Assembly (NCBI GenBank): GCA_011947345.1
Contig: JAAVTG010000581.1
Span: 806,001 to 870,000 of the forward strand
DNA: 64,000 bases
Origin: Phytophthora quininea
Lineage: Eukaryota > Oomycota > Peronosporomycetes > Peronosporales > Peronosporaceae
Direction: 5' to 3'
Below the pieces are notes generated by a model. That model did not search any database, was not told the DNA's origin, and saw only the letters and a program-made list of their open reading frames with translations. Positions within the stretch are counted from its first letter, which is position 1, and every line of letters begins with the position of its first letter. The position numbers were made by a program, and so were the translations under genes. Below are positions 39,005 to 49,664 of the stretch, one piece after another.

Positions 39005-41703
39005 TTACTTCTTTGCAGGACCGAAGAGACCTCCGTCACTGCTCCAATCCGAGTCCGAATCGGAATCCGGGTCTGCCTGAGCAGCACGTGCAGCAGCGCT
39101 AGGAATGGGTGGGTGCGCAACGGGCGCTGCAGTAGCAGTAGTACCCGACGGCGGACCAAATAGTGAGTCCGACGATGCAGCAGCCGGGGCTGGAGCAGGC
39201 TTGGACACTGGTGGCGGAGTCGGTGTTGCAGCCGGCTTAGCTGCAGGCTTGGCTGTGGCTGGGCCAAACAGGCCTCCGTCGTCATCGCTCCAATCACTAT
39301 CGTCATCGGAAGAAATCTGCCGGTTCATGAGCGGCTTCGGAGGTGGCACTGCGTTGGTCGCCACAGCCGCTGCTGGCGCCGGAGTCGGAGCTGGTCGAGG
39401 TGGCGCCGCAGCTACTGGAGCTGCTGCGGCAGGCTTCTGCGGGAGGCCAAACAAACCTCCATCGTCGTCGCTGTCACTCTCACTCTCGCTCAAATTGTTC
39501 GTGACGACAGGGGCGGTCTTGAAGCGGCGACAGGAGGTGTCCGTGTTGTAGGTGGTGGAGCGGTAGTTGGCTTCTTTGTCCCAAAGAGGTCTCCACCGTC
39601 GCTATCGTCGCTGTCTCCTTCACCGAATAGATTACTCTGAGGAGCGCGCTGTTCTGGTTGCGGTCGCTGGACTGCAGACGGTGGCACCGCAGCAGGAACT
39701 GAAGCCGGAGCTGCCTTCGACGGAGCTGCACCAAACAACCCGCCGTCTCCATCGTCTTCGCTGCTGCTGTCAGAGTCCATGCGAGCGCGTGGAGGAATGA
39801 CGGGCGGTACAGCTGCCGGCTTTGCCGTCGGAGCCGGCGTTGGCGTTGGCGTCGGCTTCGAGGGCGCTGCTCCAAACAGCCCGCCATCGTCGTCGTCGTC
39901 GCTGCTGTCGTCAGACAAGTCAAGACGGCGAGATTGCGGCGGTGGCAACACCGCAACACCTGCAGGCTTCTTCGTGTCCTTCGGAGCGCTAGATCCCCGC
40001 CCAAAGAGACCACTTACAGTAGACTCAGCGTCACTATCACTAGACAAGAAGCTCTTCTTTGACTCGAGCGTTGCAGGTTCCTTGGCAGCCGCTTCGCCCA
40101 GTGGTGGCAGTCGGAATCCCTGCGGTGGTTCTTGCGCGGTAGGTGTCTTGGACTCTTTCGCACCTCCGAAAAGCCCACCGTCGTCATCGGACGACGACGA
40201 GCCGAACGAGTCCGACCTCCGTGGAGTCAAACGCTTGCTGCTGTTGCGACGCTTTGGCGTACTGGTACTAGACTCCTCAGCAAACAGCGAGGGGCGTTGC
40301 TGGTCATCCGTAGCAAACACTCGGGGCTTGGCAGCTGGTGCCGAGCCAAAGAGCCCAGCGTCGCTCTCTTCGTCCGAGCTGTCAGAGAAGGGATTCTTTC
40401 TCGCTGGTGTTGGTGCTGCAAAGGTGGAGGCGCTTCCTGTTCGCGACGACTGGCTGAGCTCTGCTTCCGACTGGGAGCTTTCTTCTTCTCATCCCCACTG
40501 TCGCTCGTCCAGTCGCTGTCGCTGTCCTCGTCATCAAACACCGGACGACGCGAGTTACGCGACGACGATTGTCGAGACATTGGTGGAGCTTGTTGTGGCG
40601 CTGACGGGCGACCAAACAAGCCGCTCGTGTCACTTTCGTCGGAATCTGCACGTCGCCGAGAAGGTGCCGACGCCGACGGCCGCCCAAAGAGCCCGCTAGT
40701 GTCGCTCTCAATGGAGTCGCGTCGTCTCGACTCCACTGGAGGTCGACCAAAGAGCCCGCTAGTGTCGCTTTCATCGGAATCACGGCGTCGTCTTGGTGGA
40801 GGTGCTGCCACCGACGAGCCGTCCGATTCGCCGGAACTTGACCGGTACCGCGATCGGCGCTGAGTTTTCTCATCGGGATCCGACTCGGATTCCGAATCCG
40901 AACTGCTGTACGACGAGCCGTAGCTCGAATCACTGTCGCTGTCAGAGTCATCTTCCGGTGCAGCTCCCAATCCCAACGTCTCGTCCTCCAAAAACTCTCT
41001 AGTGCCGATAATGAACGGTAGAGGCCGTTCGTTGTAAATGTCCAGCACAGTATCAAACTCCGACGCCGTCTCGCTGTTGTCGTCTTCATCTTCGATCATT
41101 ACGAACAGCTTCATGGCCTCCATCCCCATGTCCAGCGCCGACCTGTACTTGTTGACGATACTTTCTGCAGCCGCCTTGGTGCTGTCCTTATCCTTGGCTT
41201 CCGCCGGAGGTTCCGTCGGATCTTCAGGTTTCTCGGCAGCATCAGCTTTCTCTGTACCGTTCTCAGTAGCAGCAGTGGCGGTGTCTCGTACTCCGAAGAA
41301 ATCCTCCTGTTCTTCGTCATACACTCGGTTCTCAATGAACTGGTTGTTAGACAGCATCAGGAACTGGTTGAACGTGTTCTTGAGCCGCACGTGGGCCGAG
41401 TCCGCTTCCGCTGCAATGTCCCGCACGCTGTCTTCCAGCACTTTCGTCCTTTCGAATAGATTGACAGAGTATCTCTTGAGGAACAGGTGCAGGTCGTGGT
41501 CGGAGTGAAGAGTCCAGTTGCCAACTTCCTGCGCCAGGTCGTTCAGAGTTTTCGCTTCCGCGGGCTTGGGCACGGGCGCTTCGGCAGCGTCTTCTTCGGG
41601 CTGGTCTTGCGCTGCAGACGACGGAGCTTCCGATGGCGGAGGGGCGGGGAGGGATCACCGCCAGGGCGCTCTCCGGAGCCTCAAGAGCCAGCATCTCGGC
41701 CAT
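39005..41703 (-). CDS. WASHC2: WASH complex subunit FAM21 homologue with LF-acidic repeats
   Basis: About 900 residues. The head domain is diagnostic: NWTLHSDHDLHLFLKRYS and FNQFLMLSNNQFIENRVYDEE match FAM21. The long tail repeats acidic-serine plus GLFG blocks (SDESDTSGLFGRP, SDDDGGLFGAAP, DSDWSSDGGLFGP), more than ten in total, like the LFa motifs with which FAM21 binds retromer VPS35. It ends GLFGPAKK. Frame breaks occur near 41645, near 40420 and near 39515, each short; neighbouring frames continue the same repeats, so I treat it as one gene. Start MAEMLALEAPE at 41703. Role: anchors the WASH actin-nucleating complex to endosomes. It is tail-to-tail with SOD2, 71 bp apart. Confidence 0.88.
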
Positions 41704-42714
41704 GTTTCTCTGATTAGACTCGAATCGCGGAATTGTGACTCCCAGGACTACAAAAATGATCTGATCAGAGAAATAGTACATTGATTTAGAAATAGAATAG
41801 CGCTTCCTCTGCTAATAGTGCATTTCCCAACCCGAACTGCGTGGTCTGTTGCGGTTCAGTTCAATAGCGCCTCGGAAGTTGTTTCTTGGCCCAGCACCTT
41901 TGTATGGAGTTATTCCTGGAAGTCACATCCAAAATCTGGTGTATTAATTCCTGTTAAATACACAACACACAAACTTTTAACACGACTTTTCTGGACTACG
42001 GCACAATAAATCAATACTTAGCCAACCAGAAGAGATTTGGTATGTTTAAACAGGCTTTGACATGGCCGAAGCGTACTACGTGTAGGCACGACGTTTTGTA
42101 CGTAGACTTGACATTTGACTACGATGGCGAGACAAAGCTGTACTAAGATTGAAGAGTGCTGTTCAAATAGAATACACTCTTGAACTGCCGCAATTTTGTT
42201 CTCTGTTCTCCGTTGTCAGCATGTCCAGAACGCAGTCCTTGAAAGACTAATCAAAGCGGAGCCAAGAAGGAGGAAACCAGAGACTGTCAAGGCTGACGAA
42301 TCTCTCTTAAAAGGTTCATGTCGTTTTGGTTGCTGAACGCGTTTCCTGACCCTTCAACCGATAGATACCCTGAGCTGCCATCACCTTGGTAGCTTACATG
42401 GAGAGTGTATCGTCCTCACCGTCTGTCTCTCACCAGAACACCAAAAGAAATCACACTGCTGTGGCCAATAGCTTCAGCAATCATGGCCGTGTTGACAGGG
42501 CTGACCCGGAGCATTGATTTTTTCCCTGACGACAAGGTATTCCCAAATCTCTGGCAATTATACCAAAGATGCCTACGTTCGCTAGATTATGAGACATCAT
42601 AAGAAGAATCACGATTTGATACTTTATCAGTTCATTCGACTGGCAGGAGAAAAGTCGTGCTAGAGCGAAAACAATGGCTTTTACCGTTCAGATCTAGTGT
42701 AAATAATGACGGCG
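41704..42714. other. AT-rich spacer, no supported gene
   Basis: No frame over 70 codons and no recognisable motif. It marks the switch from the gene-dense block to the transposon-rich block. Confidence 0.4.
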
Positions 42715-42925
42715 TTAGTATTGCACCGTATTTGTTACGTTTGTCGTGTCATCATACCATTAGTTCGTGTTCTAGTATGTTTTAATCGGGTCCTAATACC
42801 AATTAGTTGTACCGACATATCCTTCCGTATTGTCTTAATACTGTTTAGTCATGCTATAATATCGTTTCGTTGTGTCTTCGTACTGCTTAGTCGCATTATA
42901 TTACCATTTAGCCGTGCCATACAGA
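42715..42925 (+). repeat. Degenerate minisatellite, about 20-21 bp period
   Basis: About ten diverged units such as ATACTGTTTAGTCATGCTAT, ATATCGTTTCGTTGTGTCTT and ATTACCATTTAGCCGTGCC, with TTAGT and GTGTC-like cores recurring every 20-21 bases. The period is visible by eye but unit identity is low. Confidence 0.55.
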
Positions 42926-42926
42926 C

Positions 42927-43125
42927 CTGGCCAAAAGGGTAAGACACTCCATAAAATTGTTGCTTGTTTGGCCAATAATAGCAAAGTATGGTTGAAAATT
43001 GAACCAATGCTACCGTTTTTCAGGCTGAATCGACCGATCAAATTTGAGCTCAATCGCGCAAGTATTGAGAGAAATTCTATACAAAGGTTACTGTCACGTG
43101 CCGGTCAAAAGGACAGGACACTTTA
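42927..43125 (+). mobile_element. Two Tc1/mariner-like terminus fragments in direct orientation
   Basis: CTGGCCAAAAGGGTAAGACAC near 42931 and GCCGGTCAAAAGGACAGGACAC near 43100 share the GGxCAAAAG..GACAC pattern common at Tc1 ends. They lie 170 bp apart in the same orientation, so they are not a single inverted pair. Confidence 0.4.
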
Positions 43126-43159
43126 ACTACTTTAATCAGCGCTAATATGTTTGCAGTAC

Positions 43160-43387
43160 TTACTGACAAGCTTCATAAACTTTCGTGCCACGCTTTCGCC
43201 TCTTCTTGGCCACCGCTTCGTCGCGATGCTTGGTCCACCACTTCTGATTAGCGACCTTGCGTGTTTGCGCCACCTTCCGGGGCTTGTTGCACTTATGTTT
43301 GAAGAAATTGCTGCGCAAGAACTGTTTGCCGCAGTTCTTCCACACCTTGGCGGGAGTTGAACCGTCGGTGGTTCGTTTCCTGCCCAT
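43160..43387 (-). CDS. Small lysine-rich protein, unknown
   Basis: 75 codons, MGRKRTTDGSTPAKVW at the start, then NCGKQFLRSNFFKHKC, which spaces one Cys, one His and one Cys like half of a zinc finger. A very basic tail (AVAKKRRKRGTK) suggests nucleic-acid binding. Its position in transposon debris suggests it may be an accessory or DNA-binding fragment of an element. Confidence 0.3.
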   Translation of the reverse strand: MGRKRTTDGSTPAKVWKNCGKQFLRSNFFKHKCNKPRKVAQTRKVANQKWWTKHRDEAVAKKRRKRGTKVYEACQ

Positions 43388-43500
43388 CTTGAGAAATAGC
43401 TAGTTTGTTTCTTTTGAGAACTACATCTGGTTGGTCAAAATGCTGCAAGAGCTTGCTTTGGTGTTGCATGAAGTAACATTTTGTTAGAGGCGGGGAAGTA

Positions 43501-43788
43501 GTGATAGTTAAATCTAATTCTGATGTGGTCCTGCTTAACTGTACCTACAAGACGAATGTTTTTGAGATGCCTTTGTTCAACATTGTGTGTTACCGAAATG
43601 CATACAACAATAAACCTGACGCAATGCTTTTTTGGGGAGATCAGAAGATGCTTTTGAATGGGTGTTGGCGGAACTTCGGTGAGTGCTTGAATCGGAACAT
43701 ATTTCGCTTCCGCAAGTTCTTTTTTGTTTCGGATCAGGAGGAAGCTCTTTTAAATGTGCGCGAGCATGTATTCGCTGGAGTCCTGTAA
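43501..43788 (+). mobile_element. Mutator-like (MULE) transposase fragment
   Basis: SDVVLLNCTYKTNVFEMPLFNIV matches the start of the MULE/FAR1 transposase core, where the Asp of a 'D-TYKTN---MPL' motif is catalytic. Here that position is Asn, so the fragment would be inactive. The frame ends at 43788 and no second half is recognised. Confidence 0.55.
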
Positions 43789-44606
43789 TGTTATGCTTTT
43801 GGCGCTTTATCGCTGACGTACGAAAACACTCTTGTCCAATATGCTAACGGCGTACCTGTAGCTACCGGCAAACGACGCAAAGCAAGCAAGGTCAAGTCTA
43901 CTGCGAAAAAGAGTTCTGGATATCGAGAAAACTGGGGAACTTATTGGGACATTTGTTATTTTGATCTGTAACGATGCGTGAATATAAAAATCTCCACAAC
44001 GATCTGCATCGTTTGTGCTCATCAGAGGCCGAACACATCAACAGGGAGCGATGCTCGACAAATCGTTCATTTTGACATTTACCCTACGTCTCATGTGGAA
44101 GGATAACCTTCCTCTTTAAAGTGATGGCTGCTTTAATTAGGATGTATAACGCCAAGAAATTGTGGAGGCGACAATCCCTAAAGGAACACAAAGACGCCGT
44201 TACGAATGTTAAACGGAGAACTTTTGCGAAACCAATATTTGCAAACTTAGTGAGCATTGTTCATACATATGCGTTACTGACGTGTGTGGATATCCTGATA
44301 TCGAGCACGATCAACGCATGCATGAATGCTTTTACCCACGCGACTGGTTTGCCCTGAATTAATCAGCAAAAACGACTGGAGTACGGCCAAAATTCATTAG
44401 CGAAAACGGATTATCATGTACAGCGGGTGTAAAAAGTCAACGCCCACCTGAAAATGACTGGATTTTGTATTGGTGTCAATGAGTATACTAAATCAAGTCT
44501 AAATGTAATGTTGAAGTTGGCCAGTTCAGTACTTTGTATGGCCACCAAGGCTAGCACGTGCAGCTTTAAGTCGCTTCGGCGTCGACATCACAAAGTCTTC
44601 TACCAC
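43789..44606. other. Repeat-region spacer
   Basis: A 78-codon frame (44121-44357, plus) has no family. The segment near 44420 (CAGCGGGTGTAAAAAGTCAA) could be a Tc1 terminus belonging to the element to its right. Confidence 0.3.
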
Positions 44607-45470
44607 CTAGCCATCGATGGTCGCCCCGATGTGCCGCAGTTTTACTTTCAAGTCATCGATCGAAGTCGCAGGGGCGTAGTTTAGCTCTCGTTTCATGATG
44701 AACAAGAGATTTTCGATCGGATTAAGGTTGGGACTCTGTGGTGGGTGCCCCAATGATATCAACTTTAGCTCTGGCGTACGACCAGCAGTCAGCTTAGCAC
44801 TGTGGGCAGGTGCATTGTCCTGCACAAACAGCGCCTCGCCCGAAAGACCTAGAAACTGCTTAGTGATAGGAATTTTCTTGGCGAAGAATCTGCCGGTAGT
44901 AATCTCCAGTGACTGACTTCTCTCTAAAATGAAGCGTCCCAACGCCCGCAGCAGCGATGGAACTCCAAACCATTAGAGACTTCCAATTGGGCTTAAATGT
45001 AGGCACAACGCATCTATGATCAAAGACCTCATGAGCCCACCGTCACACGGACACTCGTCCAGATGTTCCATGCATCTCCACACACGCCGCATCGCTAAAA
45101 ACCACTCTTCTCCGCCAGAATGTCGTCATCCTGCCAAAGCTTTTGGCGTAGGCTAAACCCCAGGCGGCGGTGCCTCGGGCTTAGGTAAGGTTTCTTCGGT
45201 GCTGAACGGCCGTGAAGGCCCGACCCTCGGATAAGAACCCGAGCTAGACCGCAGGACACGTTATATCCGACGTCCTTCGACACCTGAGCAGCTATTGTCT
45301 CGGCACTCACAAAGCGGTTTTTCTCGACCTCCTCACGATACGACGGTCATGGCGGACGTCAGTGAGGCGGGGACGGCCTGATTGTGGCGGAGCCAAGGTG
45401 TGGCCATGCTTCTTGTAGTGCTGTATAATTGTGCGAACACTCCATCTTGGCATTTCAAGTTAAAAAGCTA
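44607..45470 (-). mobile_element. Tc1/mariner transposase, degenerate
   Basis: The C-terminal frame 44942-44607 has the DDE core: FVQDNAPAHSAKL with the second Asp, and LGHPPQSPNLNPIENLLF with the third acidic residue (E). Frames at 45310-45095 hold the helix-turn-helix linker (LHGRSAPKKPYLSPRHRR), and 45450-45320 holds an N-terminal IIQHYKKHGHTLAPPQSGRPRLT segment. They are in different phases with internal stops, so the copy is dead. Confidence 0.75.
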
Positions 45471-46229
45471 GACAGATCACCGTATTTAGTGTTAATACTC
45501 AGATAGTATTAGTGGCAAATTAGCGCTACTAACATTATTTATTGTGAGCGGCAATATTTGCGTAGTTATTGAGTCTTGAGGATATGAGACCCGACTGTAG
45601 GTGGCGTCATTTCAAGGTATCATGCAGACAAATTACAACGTTGGGCGATATCTCTCACGGCTTGCAGCTGCGCGAGGTAGGCGTTCCTTCAGTGTTGCCA
45701 TGGTGGAGGTGATTTCTTGGTGGTTGCTAGCATAAGACCATAAAGTTCAAACCGCTTTACGTCCGCTGTATGTTGAAATACACGCGCATGTCCTGGCGTG
45801 TTGGCCTGGAACATTTCGCGCAGTAGCATTAGAATGTGCCACGACTCAGAGGCTTTGATGCAAAATAATAGCGATTAATGCAACAACAGCAGGTTGTACT
45901 CCCCTTCCTCTTGAATAAATACTGAATGCGCTCAAGTTAGTTGAATTGCTGAGTTTGGGCCTTTTAAAAATTGATGCAAGATGGATCACAGAGTTGCTGC
46001 CCCTACCTGCACTGTTATCCACCTCTTTCCACCGCTTCATACATGCCTGTCTTCATTCATATCATAATTTAGTCCGTAGGCTTGAACAATAATGTTAGGG
46101 TGTGTCTTGGAAAGAATGGCACCAGTAATAGTTGTCTACTGGGAGGGAAAACTGCCTCAACCTATCAAACAGTATAACAAAGACCACTTCGACTGCATGT
46201 ACCATACATCCTTTAGAGCTAGGCGGACC
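45471..46229. other. Repeat-region spacer, nothing recognised
   Basis: Short frames only (for example 45846-46040 minus, 46092-46316 plus). Confidence 0.35.
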
Positions 46230-47450
46230 AACAGATTTGTAAAGAATTCGGACTTGAATTCACGCTCCTGTGCATGTGTCAAATCCGCGAATCGAACAAG
46301 CATCTTGGTCGTATAACCATTCTGACGGTCTTGTCATCTCGCTTGAGAGACCAAGCAACGCCAAACGCTGCACAAGATTTGCCTGTTCCTTGTGGTACCG
46401 TTACCCAAGGGATGACGTACGAGGCAGTGTTCCCGATAATGCAATTTCTAGATTAATGTCTGAGCTGAGAGGAACAAAAAGGATAAGTCAATTATTACAC
46501 ATTATATGAGAATCCCGCAGCGAGATCTTACATCGATCACAAGTTGAACATCCCAGAGGTCCATGTTGTACAACAAGCGCATTACGTGCACCTGTTTCTG
46601 CGGCTCAATGCGCTTCCTCAGGTCCGTGTACACGAGCTTTATCGATGAGAAAACGTTCACATTCGTTATACGTTGGCGGGATAAACGCCACGTCCTCATA
46701 CTTTGCCTTTCTTGTCAGCTTTTGCCTCTTGAACGCCACCTTCACGATCGATGGCGCTTCACCTGCTTTGGGCGTTGCCTTGGCCACTTCTTGCGGTCTA
46801 AACGCAGTCTTTCGGCGGCGGTAAGCGTCTCATCACGCTGCATCTTCACAAGACCAGATTCTAAAAACGGGATGGTTAACAACTGCGGCATTGACGGCAG
46901 GCCGTTCCTTCGTCTCTGGGTGTAGCCTACTATTTTTGGGGAACACTGATACGAGGAGACAATGCACGATTCAAGTGTTTTCCACTCGTCCTGAACTTCG
47001 TGGCGGTGATACAGGATCAATCCGTTTCTAGCAACATCAATTCCACTGAGTACAACATAGCGTTCGGGGATAGTGGCGAGTTGGCTGCACAGGTTAAACA
47101 CGAGAGCATATTGGGCAGCTTCCATACTAGGCTCGCCATTGACACCCGTGAACTTCCACCAAGATATTGACAGGCCCCTCAAGAGCTGCGAGTTGAGCAT
47201 CGGTGACTTCAACCTCCACGTCGTTAGCAGATTTTCCACTGCCCGCAATCGTCGTCCGCGCCACCTTTAAGGATTTCACTTCGCTCGTATTGGTCCAACC
47301 TTCCCTCAGAAAAACCTCGAGTTCTCAAGCAGGACTCTTGATATCCACGTTCGCCGCCTCGATCGCCCTCTTCAACGCAATCAACAACTCGTGCTCCTTG
47401 ATGTTGATGGAGAACACGCGCGGCCGACCGACTATCGCAGTACAGCTCCG
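46230..47450 (-). pseudogene. Degenerate gene of unknown family with a P-loop-like motif
   Basis: Leftward frames join as one broken protein: RVFSINIKEHELLIALKRAI, VTDAQLAALEGPVNILVEV, YALVFNLCSQLATIPERYVVL (47100-47030), LILYHRHEVQDEWKTLESC, PPTYNECERFLIDKARV and RIEPQKQVHVMRLLYNMDLW (46600). After it comes VPQGTGKSCAAFGVAWSL near 46390, with a Walker-A-like GTGKS. There are several stops and phase changes. I do not recognise the family. The order resembles Crinkler/RHS-like proteins with an NTPase segment, but that is a guess. Confidence 0.4.
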
Positions 47451-47469
47451 TCATCTTCTCTGCATAATC

Positions 47470-47976
47470 TAGAGACACCACCATTGCTACTACTGAGAAT
47501 AAAACCAAGAAAGCTGATACTGACGCGAAGGTTGGCGCTGGGCATGGGGGATGGAAACCATGACGCTGTTCGTGACGATTGAAGCAACAGCGCGAGAGTT
47601 TGATAAGTACTGCGCTGGAAATTTACAACGAACGGCCATTCCCGTTCATTTAGAGCTTTTGGAGGACGGGGCACCGGAAGATGACTCTGATAGCGACAGT
47701 GATTCGAGCTACGGCTCGTCGTACAGCAGTTCGGATTCAGAATCCGAGTTGGATCCCGATGAGAAAGCTCAGCGCCGATCGCGATATGGTGGTGATACAC
47801 CACCACTGGTGAAGTCAGGACGATTGGCCGTATCTAGCACCTCTTTGAGGTTGCCGTGCAATCTCATCGTCTCGACAGAGTCGACTACAAGCTGATTGTT
47901 CGGGATTCCTAGTGTTGTTGCTTGTGCTGCTCACACAGACTCGGATGGTGGTCTCTTTGGTCCTGCAAAAAAATAA
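47470..47976 (+). pseudogene. Truncated, rearranged copy of the FAM21 gene
   Basis: It contains GAPEDDSDSDSDSSYGSSY then SSSDSESELDPDEKAQRRSR (47670-47790), almost identical to the FAM21 gene around 40860-40985. Near 47915-47976 it has the C-terminal coding end (DSDGGLFGPAKK plus stop). The head domain and nearly all LF repeats are missing. Orientation is opposite to the intact gene 6 kb away. It has frame shifts and is non-functional. Confidence 0.8.
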
Positions 47977-48034
47977 TTGCCTGCTCCACAGAAGATTTTA
48001 ACAATCCAACATCTATGCGAAGTGTTCTATTACT

Positions 48035-49664
48035 CTAGTCACCAAAGTTGAAGGCGAATCCCGCCTTGGGCTTCGGCTGTTCAGAGTCCGACTCGTGGTC
48101 GGAGTCTTCATTATCATCCTCACTTGCGTCTGCATTGTCCTGCTTTCCAGATTTCATCAGCGCGTTCCAGTTGCTCTTGACAGCTACGACGGTGTCATCC
48201 ACATCGGCTTCCTGCAACTCGTGGTAGTAGGCCTCGTTCTCAAAGGTGCGGTCATAGGCGTCGTCGGATGTGGGGTCGTTAAGGAATACTAGGCGAGCAG
48301 CGTGTTCGGCGGCATGTCCCGCTGCGTCTTGCTGAGCGCAAATTGACGAGCAGTATGCGTTTGTCTTGCACACCACGCAGCGATGCAGCGCATCACCTTC
48401 CGCTGCAGCGTCGACCAGAGTCTTATTGCAGTGGAAGCAGCTCATTGCACGCCATTCTGCTGCCTGGACAAGCTTTTCCTTGCGCCTCCAGACCGTCAGT
48501 CCGTAGGCAGAATTGCCCCAGTTGGGCAGTGCAATCTCCTGCTCGAGAGCAAAACGGCGCTGCAGCTCGCTTTCGAAGCGCATGTCGCCTGTGTCCCCTT
48601 GCCATTCCCCAACGTGCAAGATCACATCGCCCTGGAACATTTGCACACTACGCACTGCCATCGCATCACCAGGCGGAGGGTAACAGAGGAACAACGTTCG
48701 CCCAGCCATGTCTTCCTGGTTTAGGATTTCAGGTCCGCCACGACCAACGGGGCAGAATGGCGGCACGTGGCCGTGATAGGCGTTGCCGTCTACCCCTCGG
48801 CGCTAGGTGGACACACATCATAAGCAACGACATCGACATCAGCCTTCTGAAGCAGCGAGCTCCAGTAACCCGTACCAGCACCGACTTCAACAATTGGCGC
48901 GTGCTTTGCTATCACATCTAGCGCTTCCTTAGTTGGAGTAGCGTAAGCATACAGGTGACAGCACCAGTCGCGGCAGTTGTTGCGCCACTCACCAAGAAGA
49001 GGGTAGCTCGGCATCTCCTTCAGCACTGTGGATGCGCCTCCTTCCGCTCCGCTCGAGCGCGAATTGTTGTTCTTTTCGCGGCGGTAATGCTTCTTCTGTG
49101 GCTTCTTCTTACTACTCTTCTTGGCAACTACAGCGTCGTCCACCTTTGGTGCTGCTAGTACGGCATCCATTTCCCCATCCATACCGACACCTTCCTCGTA
49201 GAAGAGGCGAATACCTTCACGCAATCTCGCATGGTAGATCGTCAAAGAGGGTTCTCACCTTCCTGTTGAATAGCACGTTGCCGTTCACGAGCAACTTCTT
49301 CCGGCGAGGTCGACTTTGCGATCGGCAACGACAACGCCTTAATCAGTCGGGAAGGGATTCCAGGGCCCGACAGCTCGCGGTTCAAGAAGGCTTCTAACTG
49401 GCTATTGCTCTCAGGTGTAAACCGTTCAAGCTCTTTTAGATACACTTCCGGTGCAGGAACAGCTCCACATGCACGTCCGTACAGCACTAACGTAGCATAG
49501 TACGTCTGGAAGTACATCTGATCAAACACACAAGCCAACGCGATCGGCAGCTCATCTCTGGACGCCGTTCCCACTGCCTTCTGCGCCTTACGAAGCTGCG
49601 TCTGCAAGTCTGTCAACAGCTGCATCTCCTGCTTCAGCTCATCGGCCGACTTTTGACCGTTCAT
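48035..49664 (-). CDS. SAM-dependent methyltransferase-like protein with C-terminal MYND finger
   Basis: Two exons (49664-49259, 49214-48035) with a 44-nt intron give about 528 residues. The N-terminal part is helical, MNGQKSADELKQEMQLL and onward. The SAM-binding motif I is IVEVGAGTGYWSSLL, preceded by CRDWCCHLYAYATPTKEALD. The C-terminal MYND zinc finger has CFHCNKTL, CVVCKTNAYCSSICAQQDAAGH. The tail is acidic. The frame is lost at CCCC 48793-48796; one added base opens it (GVDGNAYHGHVPPFC). The LFLCYPPPGDAMA stretch also occurs in uncharacterised eukaryotic relatives. Substrate unknown. Confidence 0.75.

Noticed and set aside
39779..40863. Two long rightward frames (306 and 243 codons) opposite FAM21
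   Set aside because: Mirror of the acidic-serine repeats of FAM21; composition only.
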